Origin: Liolophura sinensis
Lineage: Eukaryota > Mollusca > Polyplacophora > Chitonida > Chitonidae
Direction of reading: 5' to 3'
DNA length: 64,000 nucleotides
Assembly (NCBI RefSeq): GCF_032854445.1
Contig: NC_088304.1
Location: 5,270,001 to 5,334,000, forward strand
The notes beneath the pieces are model-generated. The model had not been told where the DNA came from. It saw only the letters and a list, made by a program, of their open reading frames with translations, and did not search any database. The translations under genes were made by a program, and so were the position numbers. Below are positions 46,801-58,700 of this stretch, piece after piece. Each line of letters opens with the position of its first letter. Position 1 is the first letter of the stretch.

Positions 46801-49144
46801 TAGTTCCTCATTCAGGCTTTTTTCGAGACAAGTTTGATGCTTCCTCCACCCCTAAACCTGGCCATTGTCATACGAGGACAACATTTGTGGGTGCTGATGC
46901 ACGTAAAGCCACAATCAAAAAATAAATAAAAAATTAAGATTTTCCTGTTTTCCAGTCTTGCCATAGGTTGATGGTTTAATATGAACACTATAGCTTTCTC
47001 ACCCATAACAGTTAATCAATCCATCAATCAATCTTATTTTGTAGGTTATGTGTGTAGTCGCACCGATGTGTTGATAGGAGGCTGCTGTAACAGAGAGAGT
47101 GACAGCTCCATACGCTTTTCCTGCAAGAGCTGCCTCAGTAATGGCTGCTGTGTCATATATGAATACTGTGTGACCTGCTGTCTTCTACCTGACAAGGTAG
47201 GAACAACTTCAGTGGATGATACCCTAAAACTGGAAACCTTCAGTTTCCCATAAAAAGATTAAGCAAATCAGTCACATGAATATAGGAATTTTAAGTGTCA
47301 AAACTACAAGGTCATGGCGACGTCCCTTTGTGCAGTAATGTAGGGGCCTCGGTGGCTCAGTTGGTTAGCGCACTAGCGCAGCTTAACGACCCAGGAGCCT
47401 CTCACCAATGCGGTCGCTGTGAGTTCAAGTCTCCGGATTCCTCTCCAGCAGTAAATGGGAAGGTCTATCAGCAACCTGCAGATGGTCATGGGTTTCCCCC
47501 GGGCTCTGCCCGGTTTCCTCCCACCATAATGCTGGCCGCTGTCGTATAAGTGAAATATTCTTGAGTACGACGTAAAACACCAATCAAATAAATAAATAAA
47601 TAAATAGATTGTGCAGTGATGTTGTTGTTGAATTCGTGAACTTAATGATGGTTGGTTGTAGGCAGTATTAAAAATGACCCGAGAAAGATCACTTTTATTA
47701 CCTGAATTACATTTGCAAATCCTCTGAAATAAACAATTCACAAGTAAAGTCATCGTTCACGGATAACTTTCATTATTTTCTGTGCTATTGTTAAAATGTA
47801 CTGATTTGACGAAGAGCAACAATGCCACAACTTAAGCATTGTCAGTTTTTTTTTTTCATCTTTATTTGTGGCAGTTGATTAAAGTTTGTGAGAATGCGAC
47901 TTTTCTTGAGGGGAAGATTACCTGATCATGACTGTCTTTTTTCTTTGTCTTCAGAAACCTCTACTAGGCAGAATTTTGAAAGATGCTCAGGAAACTTCTG
48001 ACCAGGCATTAACATCCGTTCGTGATCTTTTTGAGCTCTGTCTGCTTAAGTGTCGCACATCTTCACAGGTAAATTTTCCTCTGTGGCATTTCGTCGTAAC
48101 TGTGAGCTTTGACAGGGTAACCTTGAGCTGTGACAGGGTAACTTTGAGCTCTGTCTAAAAGTGTCGCACACCATCACAGGTAAGCTTACCGCAAGGTCGT
48201 GACACCATTACTCAGAGCTGTGACAGGGTAACTTTAAGCTCTCTCTAAAAGTGTCGCACATCTTCACAGGTAAGTTTACCTCAAGGTCGTGACACTGTAA
48301 CTCAGAGCTGTGACAGGGTAACTTTGAGCTCTGTGTGTTAAATTGTTGCACGTCTTCACAGGTAATTTTACATCAGTGTTGTGTAACATAACTGAGAGCA
48401 GTGACATGATAACTTTGAGCTCTGTATGTTAAACTGTTGCACATCTTTACAAGTAAGTTTACATCAGTGTTGTGATATGTTACTCAGAGCTGTGACAGTT
48501 TAACTTTGAGCTCTGTGTGTTTAAGTGTTGCGCATCTTCACAGGGAAGTTTACCTCTGTGGCATTTCGTCATAACTCTGAGCAGTGACAGGGTAACTTTG
48601 AGCTCTGTCTGAAAGAGTCGCACATCTTCAGGGGTAAGTTTACCTCAAGGTCACGACACCGTAACTCAGAGCTGTGACAGGGTTACTTTGAGTTCTTTCT
48701 AAAAGTGTCGCACATCTTCACAGGTAAGTTTACCTCAGTGGCACAATACCTGAACTTAGTTCAGTGACATGATACCTTTGAGCTCTGTGTTTTAAACTGT
48801 CACAGGTCTTCATGGGTAAGTTTACCTGTATTTACTGTAACTCATACTCAAAGTATAAACATGCTGGCTCATTCAACTAAAGCAACAAGTGTCCCAGTGG
48901 ATTTTAATCTCTAAGTTGTTGATGTCTTTGTGTTTAATTATGTCTGTTTGTGTTTAAACCTGTCTTTTTGTCTTTAAATATGTCTTTTTGTGTTTAAACA
49001 TGTGTTTTCGTGTTAAACATCTGCTTGTATCAGTTAAATAAACTGATGTATTTGTTTGGACAGAGTGTTCAGCATGAGAATTCCTATCGAGACCCGGTAG
49101 CCAAGTACTGTTACGGAGAAAAACCACCCAGCATAGCCACCTGA
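43857..49144 (+). CDS. SPRING1: SPRING1 (C12orf49), Golgi regulator of SREBP processing
   Basis: Exons 43857-43949, 46219-46378, 47045-47196, 47955-48068 and 49064-49144 (TGA) join in phase into 199 residues; human SPRING is about 205. The N-terminus [11 protein letters not shown] is basic, followed by a single hydrophobic segment (~11-28) and FKQ, as in human [20 protein letters not shown], the Cys-rich segment [33 protein letters not shown] and the end [15 protein letters not shown] all closely resemble the human protein as I recall it. SPRING is a type II Golgi glycoprotein that licenses site-1 protease (MBTPS1) and supports SCAP/SREBP signalling. The start was chosen because it alone yields the conserved RRRWVLAV signal-anchor in phase. 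Intron 4 has a tandem array made from the end of exon 4. The gene is divergent from RNFT. Confidence 0.97.
43950..46218. other. SPRING1 intron 1
   Basis: It contains a stretch with a 115-codon open frame (44282-44629) of no recognisable origin, a diverged copy of the fold-back arm family (~44690-44930), a TTAGGTTTGGCAAAATTTTG stretch echoing 42670-42690, and a tRNA-headed SINE-like unit at ~45885-46195 whose head includes GACTCAGATGGTTAAAGCAC. No coding exon is visible. Confidence 0.5.
46540..46680. mobile_element. Chimeric SINE scrap (SPRING1 intron 2)
   Basis: GGGGGCTCCGTGACCGAGGG resembles a tRNA-like head in plus orientation. It is followed directly by TACTCAAGAATATTTCACTT and ATACGATGGTGGCCAGCATG, which is family A tail in reverse. 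It is probably two overlapping insertions or a rearranged copy. Confidence 0.5.
47340..47608 (+). mobile_element. Complete tRNA-derived SINE (family A reference copy)
   Basis: A head GGGGCCTCGGTGGCTCAGTT, GGTTAGCGCAC (box A) and GAGTTCAAGTCTCC (box B) mark a tRNA origin. The body has GGGAAGGTCTATCAGCAACC, TGGGTTTCCCCCGGGCTCTG and CATAATGCTGGCCGCTGTCG. The tail is AAACACCAATCAAATAAATA with repeats. It lies in SPRING1 intron 3 and is the best copy in the window. Confidence 0.93.
48020..48835 (+). repeat. ~91-bp array of the SPRING1 exon 4 end plus splice donor
   Basis: Nine units, the first being the real exon end. Each carries TTTGAGCTCTGTCT, then an AAGTGTCGCACATCTTCACA stretch, then GGTAAGTTTACC and intron sequence ending CAGAGCTGTGACAGGGTAAC. 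Junction words lie near 48068 (real), 48179, 48269, 48361, 48451, 48544, 48633, 48723 and 48815. The first spacing is 111 bp; the rest are 89-92 bp. Several copies have a stronger donor (GTAAGT) than the real site (GTAAAT). Confidence 0.95.
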
Positions 49145-49780
49145 ATCTCACCCGCTTTCCCGATTCTCACCTACCATCGGATTGGATTAGTTCCGCCATT
49201 TTTGTACAGGATTTACACCAGGAATAATATCAGAGTTTTTGTGCCAAATTTTGCACAATTAACACATTTGAGTACATCATAAAATCCAGCAGCTGAAAAA
49301 GTTTAAATTTATACCAGTATTTAGTTGAACTCAGTGAAGTAGGTATAAAAAATTTTGACTGAGGAACTGGCAATCTTCATTTTGCATCTGCAGCATCTTT
49401 GTCTTAGAAGTCTCTCGCTGCAAAGCTTTTACCAGGAAAAGTGGATGAGTTAAAATCCAGCCCTTTTCAGCTATGGCGGAAAATTTACAGACATTGAACA
49501 GCCGTGTAAGCCACCGATTTCACCTGCGCTGCACACAGACTTTTGACCTCATTAGATTTTATCAGTATTAATTGATATAATGTTGTAGACATGTAAATAA
49601 GATCAGATTTGTATGTTTATATTTTTGTACATAAATGTAAATGAAGCCCATACAGTAGTCACCTATGTAAATAAACGGAATTTGTACCCGCTGCATGCAG
49701 AATTTCCATTAATTTAAGCTGTACACAATTATTTTAGTTAAAACTGTAATTATCCATACTGGTGTAGATAGCAAATCACC
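49145..49780 (+). terminator. SPRING1: SPRING1 3' UTR and polyadenylation signal
   Basis: An AATAAA hexamer at 49670-49675 follows a 525-bp AT-rich 3' UTR. The next gene's ATG is only about 105 bp further on, so the two plus-strand genes are tightly packed. No other feature is visible in this span. Confidence 0.55.
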
Positions 49781-52700
49781 ATGTCTCAGAGACACCTCGT
49801 TCCCAGCGACTCTTACTGTCCATTTGGAGAGCCCTGGTTAGACTCCTGTTTCCAGCAGACGTTACTCCCAAATGCACCATGGCACAAGGTAAATTGAACA
49901 CACTTACATTTTTAGTACAAAAGTAGATTTCAAAGAAAATGTTTAGTAATAATGATGTGGAACATTAAGTTGGTGTGGTAAAAGGCAGAATATGACTATA
50001 AGACGATATAATAGGACTCTCTCAGTTTAGGTACTACAGTATTTCATTACAAGAATAGAAAACAATAACTGAAAACATTACGTGGGTGTGAGGGACAAGA
50101 CACAATATAGAAATATGATATTCTGTAAAATATACAGTTCATGACTGTATTCCGAACTGCTTCGCTCAGTCCTAATTTTGCAACATCGACATTGTAGTTG
50201 TTATGAGGGACTGAGAATTTTGTGGTAGACATGGATATGATGTAGTGCTAGACTTTTGATGGCTACACTGATTCAGTGTAGGCTCAGGTGTGTGTTCAAA
50301 TTCATATTGGGGGCCTCTGTGGCGCAGTTGGCTAGCGCGCTAATGCAGCGTAATGACCTGGGAGCCTCTCACCAATGCAGCCGCTATGAGTTCAAGTCCA
50401 GCTCATGCTGGCTTGTTCTCTGGCCGTACTTCGAAAGGTCTGCCAGCAACCTGCAGATGGTCGTGGGTTTCCCCTGGTATTCTGCTCGGTTTCCTCCCAC
50501 CACAATGCTGACCGCCATGGTATAAGTGAAATATTCTTGAGAATGGCGTAAAACACCAATCAAATAAATAAACAAATTAATATTACCTTAAGCGAGTTTA
50601 ATCTATCCACAAACTTAACCATGACATAAAAATAAAATAAATACTTGAGTTATAAGTGTGAAACAACAATCAAATAAGTAAATAACAAATTCTTTGTTCC
50701 AGCTGGAGGAGGATGTGGCTAAAGCACTAGCTCAAAAAGTCCAAAAGCAGTTCAACCATCCTGAAAGGCGGGAAATGCTCTTCAAATTGCTAGGGAAAGG
50801 CTTCATCAACAGTTACTTCCCTTCTGAAATGCCCCATCCACAACTTTTGGTAAGTGATTATGACACCATGCTGTAAAAATAATATTGTAACTTCTGTCTC
50901 AACTTTGGATGATTTGTCGTGTGGTTGTTTTACATTGTTCTCTCTCTGTCTGCTTATGCTGCAATGTAAGTTCAGGAGGTTCGTAAGGTACAGTGTAAAG
51001 CCAGTGGTTTTAAAAACTCTCCAGTTTCCTCCCGTCCATAAACCTGACCTCCATGACATAAATGAGACATTCTGGAGAAAAACAGTCAACAGCATTCAGA
51101 AAATTAATACACGTCAGAACTGGTGTGCTTACAGGAGTAAAACACACAACAGTTACCCCCTAATTCCTCAACCTTTTTGCATGTGAAAGAGCAACTTTCG
51201 GTGCAATTTATACACATTTTTAATATGATTTTGGAGGCAAAAGACTTCAAAGTTTGTATCAGTCTACACAGAATAATGCCTTCAGGATATGCTTGAATAA
51301 ACCTGGAAAATATCTGAAAAAGATTGAAGAATTACAGAAAGTACCATCGAAGTGATTTCATTGACCTGCAGTCGGGGAGCTGTAACAGTACCAAATGTCT
51401 GTCTACAAAAACAAATTCCCCATTCTTAACTGGAGAAAAACCGTAACTGAATGGTTCATTAATAGTGACTCAGTCAAGTCTCTGATTGGTTTATTTGTGC
51501 TCTGATTTGATTATTTATGCCTGTATTTTTCATCCCGTGGGATATTAATTTGCATCTGACAGTCTGTCTGCTCGCCTGTCTGTACATCCATCTGTTTTGT
51601 CATGCTTTGCCATGTATGCAGTAACTGCCTAATATTATGCCAATTTTGATCAAATTTGTTTATAGCACACTGTATAGATGTTGATTATCTATATGTTGCA
51701 GGAGCCGCCCCAGATGTCTGCGGAAGAGAGACGACGCCTGGAGATAGAAGCCAAATCTTGGCTGCTCAGCCAGGCTTACAAATGTGTCAATGAGATGGGT
51801 TATCCCTCTGTCATAACAGGATCCTCTGACGGGTAAGCTGTCAAATTGTAGCAGTTCATTAGCTAACAGTTCATGAGCATCAGTGTCCAATAACATGGAA
51901 AGCAATGTTAAGGTAAATGTTAGCAGTGGTATCTTAAAAAGTACTGCCTATATTGAGCTTAGGTTTTGCACACATGTAGAGCGCAGCAACGTGAGGGAAA
52001 TGTTCTAGTGTTGATGCGATGTGAGCATATTAATTATCATAAATTAGCAAATTCACAACTTCAGATCTTTATGTATTGAACTGAAATTTTGCAATCATGT
52101 GTCTCCTACAGGTGAGCTGTAAGTTTATTTTGTGATAGATTTGAATAGTGTTTAGTGCCGTACACAAGAACTTCTCACTTCTGTAAGTGGATGAAACCAA
52201 AGTGCCCTGAGTTCACCGCGTACCTGACTAATCTGCCAAACCAGCAACAGCTGAATTTCACTCTTCAGTATTATTAATCAATGGCCAATTAAGTAAGTTG
52301 CAATGAGTACAATGGTTTAGCCATTTTACCCTGGAAGGGCCAAGGTTTTCAGAGCTAGAAATAAAGTGATGCTCTAAACACACTGTGCATGTGTGTTTTG
52401 TGTTTTTTTTTCTGACATCATTCTTTTACAAAGTGCCTGTTTTATTCACTGTTTTTGACAGAGACACTACCTCCAAGGAACTGGCAGATTTCCTCAGGCA
52501 CACCTTCTCCATTTTCTCTAATGGACTGGACAGAGAGCTCTATTGGCAAGAAGAGGAGCTTGCAGTAAGATGAACTTGAAATAAAAGTTAAATGTCACAT
52601 TAAAGGATTAGTGTCCAGATTTAGCTACCGGTCCTCATTATCTAGATTATAGCCTGTTTAAACAGTATGTTAAGAGGAGTGGAGGGTGGGTGGGGTTTTC

Positions 52701-55700
52701 TGAGAAACCTAAAAATGATTTTTAACCTCACCAAAGACAATAGATTTACTGCCGTAGTTGATCTTTAGCCGACCGAGAGGTACAGCTCAGTGAGTGACGT
52801 CATAGATGGCTGGCCTAAATAACCTGAGAATTTGTATCACAACCATGTCATTTTCACAATGGATTCTAGCTACATAGACGCAAATATACTGCCTTGGCGA
52901 TTTGAACCCATAGTGGGCGATGTTCAAATTCCGAATTACGACAGACTTTAAATTCCAATTTTTCAGATGTTGAATTTCATTTTTGCCCAGAGATTTCCAA
53001 CTGCACTATCATTACACACTGGTGAGCTATACACACCATACCAAATTTAATATTTATTTACTATTTATTTCCCTCTGTCAGCTTCACAGTCAATATCATT
53101 CTATTCTCTGAGGGATTCTAAATTCATACCTATATGCGATGACAACTACCAGTTGTTGTCTGCATTCCGAAAAGCCTATGCCTTTATAGCCTTGTACAAT
53201 ATAAATAAATGCACATGTACGAGGTGGGCGTCTGCGTTAGTGTACAGACATTTACTATTTAACAGTTTTCAGTTCTGTTAATAGTATTTTATAACTACTG
53301 TATGCAGGTGCCATTGTGGAAATTCATCTCCATTCCTCTTGTAGCTTTCAGCTGTAAATAGCTAGAACAGATACGGCCATGTTTGGTGGGTACAGAATCC
53401 TTTCGTCTTGTGCTGTAAATTACCGCCTTCCTGAGGGCTAAATCGTCTGGAAATTTGAAGAAACTAACTCCAGGGTCATTCGATGACCTGTCTTTATAAC
53501 TATATGCAGATCAGCAAACCATTTTGTGGAGAAATTCGATAGGCTTGTTGTCGATATGAGTGTTGGCGGAAAAAATGCATAAAACCAGCCTCATTATGAA
53601 GTGATTATAAGTGCCATAGTACTCCAATTGATGTACCCTTTTTCAATAATTTTGTACACTCAATTTAACAATATATACAGGGGTAGCTAATTCTGAATGA
53701 TTAAGAAATCTGGACACTTATCCTGTAAATATAGAATGACAATAGAGTAATAACTGATACATTGTAACATTGTATCTATTGGGTTACAATCAGGTTTTGA
53801 AGTAACTGTGGTAACCTTACAGCAAAAATGTTTCTTGTCCCCATTACTGGGACCCAATTTTTCCTTACAACTTTTTTTATCTGTTTGACAATACCAGAAA
53901 AAGAAGAAGTTGGAAATCCAACAGTTGAGCCAAAAGGAGAAGCAAGTGTCTGGTTTGAACCGTGTTCCAGTGCCCAGTGTGATCAAGTCCAGTTCATCAG
54001 CCTCCACGGTCAGACCTGACCTACCCTCCACCAGCCACATAAAAGGTACTCACTTATGTAAATGTACAGGACTCTATAGTTAAGAGCAGGCCCTGAAATA
54101 TTTCTGTCTGGAGATAAAATAGATTAGAGGGGGCCTTTGTGGCTGAGCACCATCACCCAAGAGCCTTCCACGAATGCGGTCTCTGTGAGTTCAAGTCCAG
54201 CTCATGTACACTTTCTCTCCAGCTGTCCGTGGGAAAGTCTATCAGCAACACGCAGATGGTCGTCGGTTTCCCTGGGCTCTGCCTGGATTCCTCCTGCCAT
54301 AATACTGACCTCCGTTGTATGAATGAAGTACTCTTGAGTACCACGGAAAACACCGATAAAATAAATAAATAAATATATAAATGAAATAGGTTAGATTTTC
54401 TGAGTCCCTAAAAGCACTCACTGGTGTCACCAAAGGGGTCATTATATCTAAGAGCTAGTCCTGAAATAGTTTTGTCTCATGATCAAGTAGATGAAAATTT
54501 CTGAAGGTATTCACTGAGATCAGATTTCATTAGAATTCCTACAAGGGACTAAGTTTTCAGATTAATACATATGATTTTATACTTTTATCTATGCTGTCCT
54601 TGCTGCCTGAGTTGGCTAAAGTCTTGGTTTCACCACAGCTGATTATCCCCTGACCAATGAGTTTGCAGGGTAGAGCACAGGTGTGGCTAGCCTGGGGGTT
54701 TTAGCCACAATGTTTGTCAGGTTCTTGGCCAGTGGGTATGGTTTACTCTCAACATCCTGGTTTCATAATCCTCATCCTAAAGTAAATAAAAAAATGTAAA
54801 CTGAAGACTGAAGAACGTGAAATCCACCCTTAGATGTGCTTTCATTGATATTCGTTCCAGCAAATTTACACAACTTGGAAGGCGATCCTCCCCCTCTCTG
54901 GGGCCTCCAGAGTGACAAGATTGGAAAGGCTATTGTCCAGGTGTTACAGAGAGACCCTCGCAAGTTCGACCTGGTGGTGGGTCGCTTACATGGGAGACAA
55001 CTCCCGGGCATATTGCGGTCTTACATCTGGGCTGATGTTCTCTTCAGGGATCAAAGAAAACGCATGAAGGGAGTGTAAGTTAGCTTCATTAATATATGTA
55101 GTTTCATGAACATCTAAATCATTGTTTCATTTGTGTTTCTGAGTTGTGTCATGATGACGACAGAATGGCATCGCCTCTGGGGATGCTTGTTAATCTTTTA
55201 CCATGGCAGATCATTTATTTAAGGAAGATTTACACTCAGATTTTCAATAGTTTTTTTCCCTTTATAACACCCAGCACCACTGAATAATATAATTCAAATA
55301 ATTAATGTGTAAGTGTTTTAATAATTGCCGTATAAAATTTGCGGATTTGGCCTAAAGCAGACCACAGGCTAATGCAGGTGGTTTTCTGCAAAATCAGCAC
55401 CGTTTCCTCTCCCCATAATCCTGACTAACTTTCATAAAAGAGAATCATCCTCAAATGCAGCAATATGCCCCACTCAAATATATTTTTTTTCATATTCTTT
55501 TTCTTTCTTTTCTCAGAAATGTTGAGAGAGTGGTGCGGGAAAGGTTTGCGAAAGCTGTTCAGAAAGGTGCTGTGGACCTGGGGATAAAGCGAGCTACACA
55601 TTCTCCGATAACGGGACTGATAGAGAATGCTGTCATTGAGGTATGTCTAAGCCGTTGTTGTCTGCTAATGAGCTTCCTGAACAGAACTGGATTAAAGTCC

Positions 55701-58700
55701 TGGGGCCATTCTCAAAAAGTAATTCAGTTTTTCATTTAAATAAATACTTACTTTGTAAGGTATTTACATAGTTTTGTAACTGTGGCTTCAAAGATGAAAA
55801 TATGATATACATGTAGAATACAAAGCATGAAGTTAAGCTGTCTAAATATGATTGACTGTAGGGTGCGGTAATTGAAAAAATACGTGAAATATATGAATGA
55901 ATTTTGTAAATGTCTGGAGAGGCATGCCTTGGTAGCACAGAATGAACGCGTCTCCAGTGTTTCTAGTTGCAAGCCCTAATGTGAGAATCTTGATAAGCAC
56001 TTTTCGGTCCATCAGTGTTATTATGGGTGTGTAAAAGTACAGTTTTGGGGACTGGAAATTTTTGACGGTAACCAATGTTTTAACACATTCTGAGTGAACT
56101 ATGGAGTGTAGAGAAATAATTTGCACAGTTTTCGTGAAACAAACATAATTTTTAGCATCATTATCATAATAACTTGTATGTATAAATTCCACTGAAAAAG
56201 TGCTTTAGTGTTTGAAAAGGCTGAAGATTTACAGTAGTGAAGGATTGGGTTTAGTGGATGGGGGGTATGGAAGCTGGTTGCCAGTAGTAGGGAAGTTTGT
56301 GCTATGATTTACTCTCATACATACAGATGAATGTTAATGATTTACTTATAGAAGTACAGCCGCACAGTGGGAATGGTACCCCATAACCAGCAGGCACACC
56401 TGAGAGAGGCGGCGCGGGTGCTGAATGTCCTGTATGTGTATGACAGAAGTTATGAGCCTTACCTGATAGACTGGCTCTTCCCTCTACAGCTGGCGCTCAG
56501 GGACAGCTCTGATGTGAGAGGTTAGTGGCTTTTGTCCACTTGCACATAGCTTGCAAGTCAGCTCTTCTCTTCTGCTGTAATCAGATTTAATTAGCAGATT
56601 ACAACGTTCGTTTATGCAGGCTAACATTCGTTCAATACCACGGGTCTACAACCTATATGGTGTGCATAGCTGTTTATCACATCCATGACTTGCCGAAGGG
56701 TTGTGGTATACGTGTGGAGCTCCAGTTTCCGCCACCCAGGAATCTTGACTGCCATCGTATAAGTGAAACATTCAGGAGTATGGCATAGGGTACAGATAAA
56801 TTTGTCTTAAGGATGGTATTTAACATATAAAGGAAGATGTTAAGCCCCTACTGAGCCATCACATTTCCAGGTGTTTGTGTTAGTTATGACTTTTAACGTT
56901 GCCATACTGAACATGTGTTACAGTTTTACTGTGCTCTCACTTTCCCAGGTGAGAGTCTATACGAGCTAGCCATGTACCTGGATCTGCTTAACGACAGCTG
57001 CTTCCCTACCTGGCCTCAGGTATTTGCCATCGCCAAGACTGTTCTTGAGGCGCTCCACCGGGAAGATGCTGAACTCTACGATCATCTCAGGGAAATTGCA
57101 TTCATTAACATCCAGTTCAACCCAAAGGTCAGGGATTATTCCTGGAATATCGTAATGTTATTATTTTATCTCTTTAGCGATGACAAAATTTAGGAAGAAT
57201 TTTGTGGGAGAATTATTGATAGGAGACTAACTAAAATTAGAATTGGAACTTTTATCTTGTCTTAATTAGACAAATAGGGCTTACAGAAAGGTATAGGCAG
57301 TTATTAACCACAAGTTATATCTTGAACTTGAAGCAGGGAGTGGGCCCTGGTCAAGTGCTACATGTAGGTGACCTGAAATGTGGGTTCAGTACCAGTCTTA
57401 GCTGAGAAGTTTTCCAGGTTCTCCTACTAGCGTTGTTCTTGGAGCATTGGTAGTAATAGGAAGTTGACAGCACTCTCTTGTGTGCCTTCCAAATGTAACT
57501 TTTTTGAAAATAACATTGAAAGGTGACGTGATCAGGAAAACTGCCAGACTTTATTTACAAAAGCTTGTGAAAGTGATCACACACTCAGCTGGATGGAGAA
57601 GTGATTATTTCTTGTCCTTTCATGAACACACTCCAGTTAAGTAAAACTCAGTGATTAGATAGAGTGACATTTGTCATTACAGGAGTTCCTTGTACAGCTG
57701 ATGCACCAGGAAAAAGCCAAGGCCCAGACGCTCCTGTCAGCCAGCCCCAGTGTCGTCCAGTCAGATCCTCTGTCCGCCAAACTCCTCGCAGACCCTCTTA
57801 TCTTCCTGCGCAAGTGGATAGGGGAGGTAACTTCGCAGGCTTAATCTCAGATTGCACATATTCATGGTCATACACCGTATATTTATCCTGGATCACAACA
57901 CAAAAACAAGTTTGAAAAAAAAAATCACTTTGTGACATTTTCAACAAAAATGTGAAAATTTAACAACGTGGACTTTCTAGGGGCTAGGGGTGGGGGGGCG
58001 GAGGTTTGAGGTTTTTTTTAGTAATTTCTCAAGTCATGATTACATAGGCAAATTAAAATCCCTGCACTTACTTCTTCGCTGATGCACCCTGCTGTGATAC
58101 TGGAGCAGAATAAAATTACTAAGTACACCTTGAAACAGGTTATTAAGGTTCGAGAATTGATCTAGACGAATAGTTTGGGCACCATTTTGATTGTCAAAAC
58201 TGCCAGGTTTACAATTTTCATAAATGCTAGTAACACAAAAGTGTGAAAATTTTATCATTTGGGATCTCCAAATCCTGTCTTTATGACTCATGCCTAACCG
58301 TTTTGAAAGGTTCACAAATTCCCTAGATCTGGCCCTGGGGGTAGAAATGTGAGTGGAATTTCAGCCAGGTACAGAAAGTTTCAGTGGTGACTTTTCCTTG
58401 TGTTCAGTGTTTTGTTAGCGTGCTGGACACACCGGCCATCCTGTACGTGTGGGATCAGTGCTTCATGCAGGGTTGGAAGGCCTCAGTGCTGCAGAACTTC
58501 TGTCTGGTGATGCTGGAGCTGTTGAGGTCAAGGTTCATGATGGCCTCAGATTACAGAAGCATGAAGGAGGTAAGGAAAATCACCCAAAGGCTCTCCCAAA
58601 ATTGACTGAATAAGTACACAAATATACAATTTATTTTGGGTGGATTATTTGTAAATGGATGTACATATGCATCGGTGTGTGATCGCATAAATAGGAATAG

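Noticed and set aside
47340-47420. tRNA gene suggested by box A and box B
   Set aside because: The sequence lacks a full cloverleaf and continues into the shared SINE body and A-rich tail, and several other copies have the same arrangement.
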